A DNA stretch of 64,000 bases from assembly GCF_007097155.1 (NCBI RefSeq), contig NZ_VJWA01000001.1, positions 1,707,501 to 1,771,500 on the forward strand, read 5' to 3'. Numbering within the stretch: the first letter of the stretch is position 1; every line of letters begins with the position of its first letter. The position numbers and the translations under genes were made by a program. The DNA is from Glacieibacterium frigidum. GTDB lineage: Bacteria > Pseudomonadota > Alphaproteobacteria > Sphingomonadales > Sphingomonadaceae. A model generated the notes under the pieces. That model ran no database searches and was not told where the DNA came from. It was given only the letters and a program-made list of their open reading frames with translations. Below, piece after piece: positions 45,357-54,206 of this stretch.

Positions 45357-45390
45357 TTAGCATGGCGGGTCGGCAACCCCGCCATGCTAA
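45357..45390. terminator. long perfect inverted repeat after fadL-type gene
   Basis: Arms TTAGCATGGCGGG and CCCGCCATGCTAA (13 bases each) with loop TCGGCAAC. No T-tract follows, so it may be a rho-assisted terminator or mRNA stabiliser for the fadL-type gene, or an operator for the oxidase gene 83 bases downstream. Confidence 0.6.
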
Positions 45391-45472
45391 TACGCCGGCA
45401 TCGTCGCAGCCCGTTGGAGCGAGCGACGCCTGAGAGACCCAGTGTGCTCCCGCTTCATAGCCGGAGACAGTC

Positions 45473-46198
45473 ATGGTCAATTCACTTCTCACGCCCACCC
45501 CGCAGGCGCTTGCCGAGGAGCGCGTCGCCGAGCCCGTGGTCCACCACGTCGCGCACGGCTTCTCCGATCAATTCGCGTTAGGCTTCACCAAGGTGCTGCG
45601 GTTCAGCGCCGATACCTTCTTCGCCAAGCGCTACGGCCACCGCGCCATCGTGCTGGAGACGGTCGCCGCAGTGCCGGGCATGGTCGGTGCGACGATCCAG
45701 CACCTCACCTCGCTGCGCCGCATGCAGGACGATCACGGCTGGATCCGCACGCTGATGGAGGAGGCCGAGAACGAGCGTATGCACCTGATGACTTTCATCC
45801 AGATCGCGCAGCCGACCTGGTTCGAGCGGCTGGTTATCCAGCTCGTGCAGGGCGTCTTCTACCTCGCTTTTTTCGCGCTCTACATGGTCAGTGCTCGCAC
45901 CGCGCACCGCATCGTCGGCTATTTCGAGGAGGAGGCGGTGATCAGCTACACGCTCTACCTGAAGGAAATCGACGAGGGCCGCTCGCCTAACGTCGCCGCC
46001 CCGGCGATCGCGCGGCACTACTGGAAGCTGCCCGCCGACGCCACGCTGCGCGATGTCGTGCTCGTCGTGCGCGCTGACGAGATGCATCACCGCGACATCA
46101 ACCACGGCTTCGCGAGCAAGCTGGCGGGCTCGCCGGCGAGTGCGGTCGCTGTCGCACCCTATCCCGAACACGCCGACGACATCCGCCTGGTGGCCTGA
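45473..46198 (+). CDS. alternative oxidase (cyanide-resistant ubiquinol oxidase)
   Basis: 241 residues with the di-iron motifs of AOX: LET with Glu62, NERMH with Glu101 and His104, EEE at 152-154, and RADEMHH with Glu203 and His206. Hydrophobic segments near 58-78 and 125-141 match the membrane-binding helices. It oxidises ubiquinol and reduces oxygen to water without pumping protons, relieving over-reduction or giving resistance to cyanide, nitric oxide or sulfide. Such genes are known but sporadic in alphaproteobacteria. It has its own upstream region of 140 bases. Confidence 0.93.
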   Translation: MVNSLLTPTPQALAEERVAEPVVHHVAHGFSDQFALGFTKVLRFSADTFFAKRYGHRAIVLETVAAVPGMVGATIQHLTSLRRMQDDHGWIRTLMEEAENERMHLMTFIQIAQPTWFERLVIQLVQGVFYLAFFALYMVSARTAHRIVGYFEEEAVISYTLYLKEIDEGRSPNVAAPAIARHYWKLPADATLRDVVLVVRADEMHHRDINHGFASKLAGSPASAVAVAPYPEHADDIRLVA

Positions 46199-46241
46199 CC
46201 GGCCGCTTGTCGGCGCGCGGGCTAGCCCCTAGTCAACGGCG

Positions 46242-48491
46242 ATGCCCGAGCCCACCGACCGCATCCTCGACACCAACTTCGCCGACGCGCTGAGCGACCG
46301 TTACCTCGTCTACGCCCTGTCGACGATCACCGCCCGCTCGCTGCCCGACGTTCGCGACGGGTTGAAGCCCGTCCACCGCCGCCTGCTCTGGGCGATGCGG
46401 CTGCTCAAGATGGAGCCCGACGGGACGGTCCGGAACGGCACGGCCTTCAAGAAGTGCGCGCGCGTCGTCGGCGACGTGATGGGCAAGTACCACCCGCACG
46501 GCGACCAATCGATCTACGACGCGATGGTGCGGTTGGCGCAGGAGTTTTCGCTGCGCTACCCGCTCGTCGACGGCCAGGGCAATTTCGGCAACATCGACGG
46601 CGATAACCCCGCCGCGATGCGCTACACCGAGGCGCGCCTGACCGCCGCCGCGGCCGAGCTGATGGACGGCCTCGACGAGGCCTGCGTCCCCTTCCGCGAC
46701 ACCTACAACGGCGAGGAGGAGGAGCCCGAGGTCTTCCCGGCGCTGTTCCCCAACCTCCTCGCAAATGGTGCGGCCGGCATCGCGGTCGGCATGGCGTGCT
46801 CGATCCCGCCGCACAACGTCGCCGAGATCGTCGACGCCGCCGCGCTGCTGCTCCACGATGCCGAGACGCCGCTCGATGCGCTGCTGGAGAAGTTCACCGG
46901 CCCCGACTTCCCGACCGGCGGCGTCGTCGTCGAGAGCGCGGCGTCGATCCGCGAATCCTACGCGACCGGCCGCGGGTCCTTCCGCCTGCGCGCCAAGTGG
47001 GAGGTCGAGGACCTCGGCCGCGGCACTTGGGTGATCGTCGTCACCGAGATGCCGTACCAGGTCATCAAGGGTAAGCTGATCGAGGACATCGCGGCGCTAA
47101 TCAACGACCGCAAGCTGCCGATCCTCGCCGACGTGCGCGACGAGTCCGACGCCCAGATCCGCCTGATCATCGAACCGCGCAGCCGCAACGTCGAGCCCGC
47201 TGTGCTGATGGAGAGTCTGTTCCGCCTGACCGATCTCGAAACGCGTTTCCCGCTCAACCTCAACGTCCTCGACAAGAACCGCCGTCCCGGCGTGATGGGG
47301 CTGCGCGAGGTGCTGGGCGCCTATCTCGACCACCAGCTCGACGTGCTAACCAAGCGTACTGAGTTCCGGCTGGCGAAGATCGACGACCGGCTGGAGATCC
47401 TCGCCGGGCTGCTCAAGGCCTATCTCAACCTCGACGAGGTGATCCGCATCATCCGCTACGAGGACGACCCCCGTGCCGAGCTGATCGCGGCGTTCGAGCT
47501 GACCGAGCGCCAGGCCGAGGCCATCCTCAACATGCGGCTACGGTCGTTGCGCAAGCTCGAGGAATTGGAGATCAACAAGGAGAACAAGGCGCTGACCGCC
47601 GAGGCCAAGGGCCTGCGCGCCCTGCTCGCCTCGCCCGCGCAGCAGCGCGAGCGGATCGGCGCCGACCTCGCGACGCTGCGCGCGCGCTACGGTCCAGAGA
47701 CGGTGCTGGGCAAGCGCCGCACGCAGATCGCCGACGCGCCGCCGGTCATGTTGATCCCGCTCGAAGCGATGATCGACAAGGAGCCGCTGACGGTCATCGT
47801 CTCGGCCAAGGGCTGGGTGCGCGCGATGAAGGGCCACGCCGACCTGGCGGGTGCCGAGGCACTGAAGTTCAAGGAGGGCGATGGTGCTGCCTTCGCCTTC
47901 CACGCCCAGACCACCGACCGCATCGTCGTCGCCGCCGCCAACGGCCGCTTCTACACGCTCGCCGCCGACCGCCTGCCCGGCGGGCGCGGCTTCGGCGAGC
48001 CGTTGAAGCTGATGATCGACCTGGAAGGCGAAATCGTCCGCGTCTTCGCGCACGTGCCGGGCAGCAAGCTGCTGCTCGCAGCGAACGACGGGCGCGGCTT
48101 CATTGTCGCGGGCGACGACCTGCTGGCTGAGACGCGCAAGGGCCGCCAGGTGATGACGCCGCGCGCCGGTTCCACGCTGGCGATCGTACGGCCGCTCGCG
48201 GCGGAGGCGGACGCGCTGGCGCTGGTCGGCGACAACCGCAAGCTGCTCGTCATCGCCCTCGCCGACGTGCCGGTGATGACGCGCGGCCAGGGCGTCGCGC
48301 TGCAGAAGTACAAGGACGGCGGCCTGGCCGACGCGAGTGCCTTCGTGCTGGCGCAGGGCCTCAGCTGGACGATGGGGGGCGCGGGGACACGCACGCGCAC
48401 CGAGACCGATCTTGCCGCGTGGCAGGGCGCGCGCGGCGGTGCGGGGCGGTTACCGCCGCAGGGTTTCCCGAGGGATAACAGGTTCGGATGA
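46242..48491 (+). CDS. parC: DNA topoisomerase IV subunit A
   Basis: 749 residues. Catalytic Tyr128 in [10 protein letters not shown], the quinolone-region [19 protein letters not shown] at 84-102 (Gln at the place of E. coli Ser80, a form I recall as common in alphaproteobacteria), the coiled tower and a C-terminal beta-propeller ([37 protein letters not shown]). With ParE it decatenates replicated chromosomes. Its stop overlaps the start of a 26-residue ORF (ATGA). Confidence 0.95.
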   Translation: MPEPTDRILDTNFADALSDRYLVYALSTITARSLPDVRDGLKPVHRRLLWAMRLLKMEPDGTVRNGTAFKKCARVVGDVMGKYHPHGDQSIYDAMVRLAQEFSLRYPLVDGQGNFGNIDGDNPAAMRYTEARLTAAAAELMDGLDEACVPFRDTYNGEEEEPEVFPALFPNLLANGAAGIAVGMACSIPPHNVAEIVDAAALLLHDAETPLDALLEKFTGPDFPTGGVVVESAASIRESYATGRGSFRLRAKWEVEDLGRGTWVIVVTEMPYQVIKGKLIEDIAALINDRKLPILADVRDESDAQIRLIIEPRSRNVEPAVLMESLFRLTDLETRFPLNLNVLDKNRRPGVMGLREVLGAYLDHQLDVLTKRTEFRLAKIDDRLEILAGLLKAYLNLDEVIRIIRYEDDPRAELIAAFELTERQAEAILNMRLRSLRKLEELEINKENKALTAEAKGLRALLASPAQQRERIGADLATLRARYGPETVLGKRRTQIADAPPVMLIPLEAMIDKEPLTVIVSAKGWVRAMKGHADLAGAEALKFKEGDGAAFAFHAQTTDRIVVAAANGRFYTLAADRLPGGRGFGEPLKLMIDLEGEIVRVFAHVPGSKLLLAANDGRGFIVAGDDLLAETRKGRQVMTPRAGSTLAIVRPLAAEADALALVGDNRKLLVIALADVPVMTRGQGVALQKYKDGGLADASAFVLAQGLSWTMGGAGTRTRTETDLAAWQGARGGAGRLPPQGFPRDNRFG

Positions 48492-48568
48492 GCGACGAGC
48501 AGATGATCAGCGTGATCGGCCTAGTGTGCGCGCTGGTGCTGGCGCTATTCGCGCTGCGGCGGATGTAG
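48488..48568 (+). CDS. 26-residue single-span microprotein coupled to parC
   Basis: ATG overlaps the parC stop (ATGA). Translation is [20 protein letters not shown] followed by FALRRM and TAG. Acidic N-terminus, one membrane helix (residues 6-22) and a basic end give a clear orientation with the N-terminus out or across. I know of no function. The amphipathic design and start-stop overlap support real translation. Confidence 0.6.
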   Translation: MSDEQMISVIGLVCALVLALFALRRM

Positions 48569-48575
48569 CAGGCCC

Positions 48576-48700
48576 GCTTCTTCTTCGCGCCTTCGCGCCT
48601 TCGCGCCTTTGCGTGAGATTCTTCGGTCCCTCTCGTTGGACGGGCTGGGACATCGGGTTTCACGCGAAGGCGCGAAGGCGCGAAGGCACGAAGAAGAAGC
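48576..48700. repeat. long inverted repeat of TTCGCGCC units
   Basis: Left arm: CTTCTTCTTCGCG followed by three CCTTCGCG-type units and TTTGCGTGA. Right arm, 43 bases later: TCACGCGAAGG, repeated GCGCGAAGG units and CACGAAGAAGAAG. Read in one frame it gives the KARRREG peptide familiar from spurious ORFs in many bacterial genomes, so this is a widespread palindromic repeat. Confidence 0.85.
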
Positions 48701-48712
48701 GCTGAAACTAGT

Positions 48713-48826
48713 TCGTCATCCCCGCGAAGGCGGGGACCCAAAGTCCCCGAACGCAGTGACGTACCCAGCACCCGCCAGCCTCGACCTTTGGTGACCTTGG
48801 GTCCCCGCCTCCGCGGGGATGACGAC
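48713..48826. repeat. inverted pair of REP-like elements
   Basis: CGTCATCCCCGCGAAGG-CGGGGACCC (48714-48739) is answered by GGGTCCCCGCCTCCG-CGGGGATGACG (48799-48825). The same family sits inside pabBC at 16060-16133. Located between the convergent parC and cca genes, where it may act as a two-way terminator or mRNA 3'-end protector. Confidence 0.88.
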
Positions 48827-48828
48827 CG

Positions 48829-49971
48829 TTAAATTGGTGCTGCGACCGCTGCTTCGACGAGCTGGTCGACATCTTTCGGAAACCCCGCCGCGACCCACGC
48901 CCGCTCGAAATACCCCAGCCGCCGGCTGACCTCCGGCCCCGGTGGCACGCCGCGCGCGATCAGGTCGCGGCCCGAGATCGGCAGGCGCGGCTTCACCCAC
49001 CCGTTCAGCGCCGCATCGGCAGGCACACCCGCCAACAGCCGCCGGTCGACCGCCGCGTCGAGACCGTCCCAATACGCCTCCGCCCGCGCATCGGCCTGTG
49101 GCGGCGCCGCCATCGCCACCAGCCGCTTGCGCTCGGCGTTCGACAGGCGGAGGCGCACCGCGACATCGTCGAGCACGGCAACATCGCCGGGCAGCAGCGC
49201 CGCGAGCCGCCGCAGCCAGTCGGGCGCCGGCTCGACCGCCGCGAGCTGCACCAGCCGCTCGACGCCCGCCACCTCGGGCAGCACCGGCGTCAGGATGCCG
49301 TGCGCGACCATTGTCCGGACAACTTGCACGACGCCATCCGCGACGAGCAGCTTCGAGATCTCGCCTCGGATGCGCTCGCGCGACAGTGCCATCAGGTCGT
49401 TGGCACGCGCCGCGCACGCCGCGAGGCCCTCCGCATCGGGCTCGCCGCGCCCGAAGCGCGCGTGGAAGCGGAAGAAGCGCAGGATGCGCAAATGATCCTC
49501 GGCGATACGCGTCGCGGGCACGCCGATGAAGCGCACCCGACGCTCGTCGAGATCGTCAAGCCCGCCGAAGAAGTCACTGATTTCCATCGTGTCGGGGTCG
49601 ACCGACAGCGCGTTGATCGTGAAATCGCGGCGCGCCGCGTCGTCGCGCCAATCGGTCGAGAACTCGACTGTCGCGTGCCGCCCGTCGGTCGCGACGTCGC
49701 GGCGCAGCGTCGTCACCTCGATCGTCTCGCCGTACGCCAGCGCGGTCACCGTGCCGTGCGCGATGCCCGTCGGGATAGCCTTCAGGCCCGCCGCGCGCAG
49801 CCGCTCGACGACAGTCGCGGGCGCCAGCGGCGTCGCGAGGTCGACATCCGATACCGGCAGCCCGAGCAGCGCGTCGCGCACCGCACCGCCGACCGGCCTC
49901 GCCTCGCCCAGCGCCGCGAGCACCGCGCGCACGCCCGGCGCATCGAGCCAATCCTGCGGCGGCAGCTTCAC
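48829..49971 (-). CDS. cca: CCA tRNA nucleotidyltransferase
   Basis: 380 residues from a GTG that overlaps the nudix stop (GTGA). Nucleotidyltransferase motifs VGGAVRDALLG and SDVDLAT give the catalytic Asp pair; then RRDFTINALS, DLDERRVRFIG and RILRFFRF, the class II CCA/poly(A) polymerase order. It adds CCA to tRNA 3' ends, needed here because the CAT tRNA in this window lacks an encoded CCA. Poly(A) polymerase function cannot be excluded. Confidence 0.92.
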   Translation of the reverse strand: MKLPPQDWLDAPGVRAVLAALGEARPVGGAVRDALLGLPVSDVDLATPLAPATVVERLRAAGLKAIPTGIAHGTVTALAYGETIEVTTLRRDVATDGRHATVEFSTDWRDDAARRDFTINALSVDPDTMEISDFFGGLDDLDERRVRFIGVPATRIAEDHLRILRFFRFHARFGRGEPDAEGLAACAARANDLMALSRERIRGEISKLLVADGVVQVVRTMVAHGILTPVLPEVAGVERLVQLAAVEPAPDWLRRLAALLPGDVAVLDDVAVRLRLSNAERKRLVAMAAPPQADARAEAYWDGLDAAVDRRLLAGVPADAALNGWVKPRLPISGRDLIARGVPPGPEVSRRLGYFERAWVAAGFPKDVDQLVEAAVAAPI

Positions 49972-50555
49972 GCCAGCCGCCGCGACAGGTTGACGAGCAT
50001 CGCCGCGGTCGCGCCCCAGATCTCGTGCCCGCCCGCGTCGATGACGTAGAAGCGCCGCTCGCGACCCTGCCACTCGCCGGTCCGCGCTTGGTGATTGGCG
50101 GGGTCGAGGACATAGTCGAACGGGACTTCGAACAGCGTGTCGACCTCGGCGGGGTTCGCCGCGAGCGGCAGGCCGGGCGGGATGATCCCGAGCACTGGGG
50201 TGATCGAATAGCCCGTCCCGGTCTCGTACAGGTCGGTGGTGCCGACGACGGTCACCGCGCCGGGATCGAGCGCCACTTCCTCCTGCGCCTCGCGCAGCGC
50301 CGCCGCGACCGGCCCGTCGTCGCCGGGGTCGATTCGGCCGCCGGGGAAGGCGACCTGCCCCGCGTGCCGGCGCAGATGTTGGGTGCGCCGAGTCAGCAGC
50401 AGCGTCGGCGCCGGCCGGTCGATGACGGCGATCAGCACGGCGGCATCGGTCAGCACGCGCGCCGGATCGGGTGCGTGCGCCGCCACTGCCCAGTCGCCGC
50501 CATAGGCCGCGCGCGTCGTGCCGGTCGCGGCGCGCAGCCGCTCCGCCAGGCTCAT
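49968..50555 (-). CDS. CoA pyrophosphatase, nudix family (NudL-like)
   Basis: 195 residues. The nudix box GGRIDPGDDGPVAAALREAQEEVAL fits G-x5-E-x7-R-E-U-x-E-E apart from Asp in the first acidic place. The preceding LLTRRTQHLRRHAGQVAFPGG is the extra motif of the CoA-diphosphatase subfamily. It would hydrolyse CoA or acyl-CoA to phosphopantetheine and 3',5'-ADP. Start at 50555 overlaps the DUF1285 stop (ATGA). Confidence 0.9.
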   Translation of the reverse strand: MSLAERLRAATGTTRAAYGGDWAVAAHAPDPARVLTDAAVLIAVIDRPAPTLLLTRRTQHLRRHAGQVAFPGGRIDPGDDGPVAAALREAQEEVALDPGAVTVVGTTDLYETGTGYSITPVLGIIPPGLPLAANPAEVDTLFEVPFDYVLDPANHQARTGEWQGRERRFYVIDAGGHEIWGATAAMLVNLSRRLA

Positions 50556-51121
50556 GCCGCGCTGCCGAACGGGAAGAACACGCCCCCGCTCCACACCCCC
50601 GGCGGGTCGGCGGCGAGCGCGACCTCGGCCAGCTGGTAGAAGACCGCACGCGCGACCAGCGCCTCGAGCCCGCGCCGCACGTGCAGATAGGGGCGCGGCG
50701 TGCCGTCCGCGGCAGTCTCGACGCGCAGGATATTCTCAGGCCCCGCAACGACATGGTCGCCGGTGTTGAGGCGGAAAGCGATCGTGGCATCGGCCCCCTC
50801 CCCCGCCACGGTCGCCTCGACCGCGACGAACGGCGCGTCGTCGACGACGATGTCGAGCTTCTCGCCCGGCGTCACCAGCACGTACGAGCCGTCGGCCTCG
50901 CGCCGCAGGATCGTCGAGAACAGGCGCACCAGCTCGGGCCGGCCGATCGGCGTGCCGGCGTGCCACCACGTGCCGTCGGCGGCGATGCGCATGTCGCTGT
51001 CACCGCAATGCGTCGGATGCCACAGCTCAACCGGCGGCAGCTTGAGGTGGCCAATCGCCGCAATCAGCTCGGCCAGCGCGGTGCCCGCACTGTCGCGGGT
51101 CGAGGCCAGGTCTTCATTCAT
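50552..51121 (-). CDS. DUF1285 domain protein
   Basis: 189 residues. The family hallmark is present: PPVELWHPTHCGDSDMRIAA, DGTWWHAGTPIGRPELVRLF, STILRREADGSYVLVTPGEK, and a C-terminal VRRGLEALVARAVFYQL. Cytoplasmic, no known activity; structures of relatives suggest ligand binding. Heads the tight operon DUF1285-nudix-cca with four-base overlaps throughout. Confidence 0.9.
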   Translation of the reverse strand: MNEDLASTRDSAGTALAELIAAIGHLKLPPVELWHPTHCGDSDMRIAADGTWWHAGTPIGRPELVRLFSTILRREADGSYVLVTPGEKLDIVVDDAPFVAVEATVAGEGADATIAFRLNTGDHVVAGPENILRVETAADGTPRPYLHVRRGLEALVARAVFYQLAEVALAADPPGVWSGGVFFPFGSAA

Positions 51122-51168
51122 CGTGCGCTTTCCTATACGCTGTTGCGGCCAAGCTACAGGGGGTCATC

Positions 51169-51588
51169 GTGCCGCGTTTGCTCGCCCTGCTCCTCGTCCT
51201 CGCCGCCGCGCCCGCGGTCGCCGCACCGACGCCCGACCGCGCCACCACGCGCCCGTCGTGCGAGCCCTTCACCGACGAGCGCGAGCTGCGCTTCCGCACG
51301 CCGATCGCGACGATCAGCGGGCATATCGCGGCGGGCAGTGTCAGCGAGCCCGGCGACAAGACGCCCGAGGTCGGCCAACAGCTGGTCTTCGGCAGCGCCG
51401 AACTGGTCGATGACGCGACCGGCGCACGCCGCCGGATCAGCTATGCCTACTGGAACACCACCGACGGCTGTGGCGGCTGGGAGCCGGCCCGCGGCGCGCG
51501 CTACACGTTCGACCTCGCCGACGACAAGGCGAAGGACGGCAGCCTGCGCGTCATGCGCTACGTCACCGAACTCGGCGCGCGGCGCTAG
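51169..51588 (+). CDS. small secreted protein of unknown function
   Basis: 139 residues from GTG with a signal peptide (LLALLLVLAAAPAVAAP). The mature part has an OB-like or beta-rich pattern (FRTPIATISGHIAAG, QQLVFGSAELVDD, ARYTFDLADD) and two Cys that could form a disulfide. Family not recognised. Stops overlap by four bases with the convergent acetyltransferase. Confidence 0.68.
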   Translation: MPRLLALLLVLAAAPAVAAPTPDRATTRPSCEPFTDERELRFRTPIATISGHIAAGSVSEPGDKTPEVGQQLVFGSAELVDDATGARRRISYAYWNTTDGCGGWEPARGARYTFDLADDKAKDGSLRVMRYVTELGARR

Positions 51589-52088
51589 GCGGCGAGACGG
51601 CGCTCGGCGATCGATTCGAGCGCTGCGATCTCGGGCAGGTGCGTGCCATTGCGGACCAGCAGCCGCGCACGGTCGATCGGGCCCGGCACCGTCCAGCGCT
51701 GCGTCGGGCCGGCTTCGAAACCAAAGGCGCCGTAATAGGGCATGTCGCCGATCAGCACGACCGGTCCGGTTCCCGCCGCATCGGCGCGCGCCAGGGCCCC
51801 GGTCAGCAACGCTTTGCCCAGTCCCTCGCAGCGCCGCGCCGGCGACACCGCGAGCGGCCCGAGCAGCGTCAGCATGTGCACTCGCCCGCGCGGCTCGCGC
51901 AGCGCCACCGGCCACAGCTGGATCGACGCGGCGATCCCCTCGTCGCGGAAGACGAGGCTGAGGTCGGGCAACGGCTCGGCACCCTCGCGCAGGCGATAGG
52001 CGGTGCGCGAACGCCGCGCAGGGCCGAAGCAGGCGTCGAGCAGGCAGTCGATGGCCGGCGCGTCGTGCGCCGTGGCGGTCGTGATCAT
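51585..52088 (-). CDS. GNAT-family N-acetyltransferase (YhbS-like)
   Basis: 167 residues from ATG at 52088. LLGPLAVSPARRCEGLGKALL supplies the acetyl-CoA loop (R-x-x-G-x-G pattern, with Cys-Glu before the second Gly), and VLIGDMPYYGAFGFEAGP is typical of the YhbS subgroup. Acetyl acceptor unknown. An earlier in-frame start would add a non-conserved leader. Confidence 0.85.
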   Translation of the reverse strand: MITTATAHDAPAIDCLLDACFGPARRSRTAYRLREGAEPLPDLSLVFRDEGIAASIQLWPVALREPRGRVHMLTLLGPLAVSPARRCEGLGKALLTGALARADAAGTGPVVLIGDMPYYGAFGFEAGPTQRWTVPGPIDRARLLVRNGTHLPEIAALESIAERRLAA

Positions 52089-52286
52089 GGTGGAAAGTCC
52101 CGGAAAAAGGCTCGAAGCTCTGGCTGGACGGCCGCTCAACCGTCCCCCGCCGCGCCGGCTGGCGCGACGGTCAGAGTCGTCGAAGGCTTTGCATCGGGTT
52201 CACTCCGTCGCCGCTATCAGGCATCGCGCACCCGTGCAATATCATACTCGAAGCGCCTCAACGCGCGAGGAACGGGGAAGGTCCGC

Positions 52287-52919
52287 ATGAAACTCTATGA
52301 CATGGGCCTCGCGCCCAACCCGCGCCGGGTGCGCATCTTCCTCGCCGAGAAGGGTATCGAGGTCGAGCGCGAGGAGGTCGACATCCCCGGCGGCGCGAAC
52401 CTGTCGGACGCCTACCGCGCGATCAACCCGCGCTGCGTGGTGCCGACCCTGGTCCTCGACGACGGCAGCATCATCGACGAATCGATCGCTATCTGCCGCT
52501 ATTTCGAGGCGATGCACCCCTCGCCGCCGCTGTTCGGCACGACGCCGATCGAGCAGGCGATGATCGAGAGCTGGCAGCGCCAGTGCGAGTTCGACGGGCT
52601 GTTCGCGGTTGCCGGCGTGTTCCGCAACCGCTCGCCCAATTTCGCCGGGCGGTCGATGCCAGGGGCCGCACCGTCGCTGCCGCAGTCGGCGGAGCTGGCC
52701 GAACGCGGCGCGCTGCTGACCGCGCATTTCCTCGAGCGACTGGAGGCGCGGCTGGCGGCCAGCCCGTTCGTCGGCGGCGAGGCCTATTCGGTGGCGGACA
52801 TCACCGCGATGGTCGTCGTCGACTTCGCGAAATGGGTGCGGATCCGGTTGCCCGAGACGCACGCCGCGACGCTGTCATGGTACGCAGGGGTTTCGGCAAG
52901 GCCGAGCGCCAAGGCCTAG
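52287..52919 (+). CDS. glutathione S-transferase
   Basis: 210 residues. Thioredoxin-fold domain: MKLYDMGLAPNPRRVRIFLA, cis-Pro in RCVVPTLVLDDGSIIDESIA; then an all-helical C-domain with AERGALLTAHFLERLEARLA and YSVADITAMVVVDFA. It conjugates glutathione to electrophiles, or works as a peroxidase. The ATG follows GGGGAAGG. The next gene starts one base after its stop. Confidence 0.9.
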   Translation: MKLYDMGLAPNPRRVRIFLAEKGIEVEREEVDIPGGANLSDAYRAINPRCVVPTLVLDDGSIIDESIAICRYFEAMHPSPPLFGTTPIEQAMIESWQRQCEFDGLFAVAGVFRNRSPNFAGRSMPGAAPSLPQSAELAERGALLTAHFLERLEARLAASPFVGGEAYSVADITAMVVVDFAKWVRIRLPETHAATLSWYAGVSARPSAKA

Positions 52920-52920
52920 C

Positions 52921-53586
52921 GTGCCTGTGCGCCTGACCGAGATCGTCATCCCGGCCAGCGAGGCCGAGGCCGACAATTGCTGGCAGGCGGGCGCGTGGGC
53001 GTCGCAGGTCATTCAGATGGCGATCGACGAGGCGGGGTACGAACTCGACGAGCTTCCCGAGGATGCCGTGCGGTTCGATGACCTCTGGGATTATCTTGCC
53101 CGGTGGGCGAACAGCGGACACGCGCTGGTCTCGGAAAACACCGATGAGAATTCGGGTTCGTGGCACCGGGCCGCGCAGCTTTTCGATAGGCTGGAGTTCG
53201 CGGGGCATGGGGCGCTGCTGCGGGATTTTGCCGCCTTCGCTGTCGCAAACCGCGACCGGGTCAACGATCTCTATGCCGATGGCGAGGAAGCGACCGCACG
53301 CGAACTCTTCGAGCCGTTCGACGATCGGCTCAGCGCACAAAGCCCGTCGTTCGACGATTTGCGGTTCATGCTGCGCGACTGGCTGCTGCGGCAGCCGTGG
53401 GTGCGGGTCGACGATGGCGACGAACCCGCCAGCGCCGCGCGCATGCAGCGCTCAATACCTCGGCATCCTCTGGCGGAGCAGCGGCTGGCCGCCAGAAAGC
53501 GGCAGCGGCTTGCCGAGCATCATGGCGAAGCGGCGGTGCTCAAAAGGCGCCTGCTGGCCCTGCTGGACCGCAAGTCGCCCCGGTAA
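52921..53586 (+). CDS. hypothetical cytoplasmic protein
   Basis: 221 residues from GTG, one base after the GST stop. Acidic and helical, with WDYLARWANSGHALVSENT, FDRLEFAGHGALLRDFAAF and a basic C-terminal helix (LAARKRQRLAEHHGEAAVLK). No membrane segment or signal. I do not recognise the family. Converges with atpF five bases away, so transcripts must overlap. Confidence 0.65.
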   Translation: MPVRLTEIVIPASEAEADNCWQAGAWASQVIQMAIDEAGYELDELPEDAVRFDDLWDYLARWANSGHALVSENTDENSGSWHRAAQLFDRLEFAGHGALLRDFAAFAVANRDRVNDLYADGEEATARELFEPFDDRLSAQSPSFDDLRFMLRDWLLRQPWVRVDDGDEPASAARMQRSIPRHPLAEQRLAARKRQRLAEHHGEAAVLKRRLLALLDRKSPR

Positions 53587-53591
53587 AGAGG

Positions 53592-54206
53592 CTAGAGCGC
53601 CGCGATCGCCGTGTCGGTCAGGCGCGTCTGCGTGCCGGCATCCGAACCCGCCAGAACGGCGCGGGCCTTCGCCGTCGCCATGTCGACCGCACGCGCCCGC
53701 AGCGCCGCCTCGGCCGCACGCTCGGACGCCGCGATACGCTCCTCGGCGGCCTTCGACCGGCGCGCGATCAGCGCGTCGAGGTCGCGCGAGCCCTGCTCGG
53801 CGATCTCGCGGGCATTGCGCTGCGCCTGCTCGACGATGCGGGCCGCGTCGCCCGCCGATCCGGCCAGCCGTGCCTCGGCCTGCGCGAGCAGTGCCTCGGC
53901 CTCGGCGCGCAGCCGGGCGGCCTCGTCGAGGTCGTGCTTGATCTTGACGCCGCGGTCGTCGAGCGCCTTCGCCGCCGCCTTGTGAACGCCGAGATAGATC
54001 AAGACCGCGACGAAGAGCAGGAAGCCGACGCCGACCCAGAAGGTCGGATCGGTGTAGAACGGCCCGACGTCGCTCGAATGCTCGACCTCGGCGACGGTCT
54101 TGTTGGTCGCCGAGACGCCCTCGATGCCGATCGTCGCTTCGCCCGCGGGCGTGTTGGCGGGGGCGTCGGTCTGCGCGATCGGCGCGTTGTCGTTCGGCGC
54201 ACTCAT
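53592..54206 (-). CDS. atpF: ATP synthase Fo subunit b
   Basis: 204 residues: a variable N-terminus, one membrane helix (FWVGVGFLLFVAVLIYLGVH at about 57-76), then a long Ala/Glu/Arg-rich coiled coil of the peripheral stalk. The unusually long polar N-terminus before the helix (55 residues) is typical of the second b-type subunit in alphaproteobacteria. Four-base overlap with the b' gene. Confidence 0.92.
   Translation of the reverse strand: MSAPNDNAPIAQTDAPANTPAGEATIGIEGVSATNKTVAEVEHSSDVGPFYTDPTFWVGVGFLLFVAVLIYLGVHKAAAKALDDRGVKIKHDLDEAARLRAEAEALLAQAEARLAGSAGDAARIVEQAQRNAREIAEQGSRDLDALIARRSKAAEERIAASERAAEAALRARAVDMATAKARAVLAGSDAGTQTRLTDTAIAAL

Noticed and set aside
44000-45385. 461-codon open frame antisense to the FadL-type gene
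   Set aside because: Composition is that of a codon-position shadow and the plus strand has signal peptide, NPAG motif and C-terminal Phe.
48601-48705. Apparent peptide HAKARRREG from the intergenic repeat
   Set aside because: This peptide is a well-known artefact of a palindromic TTCGCGCC repeat and appears on both strands here.
52089-52286. Regulatory element between the acetyltransferase and GST genes
   Set aside because: A small GGACGG-type hairpin and a TTGCAT box are visible but the spacing to any -10 is wrong; nothing could be supported.
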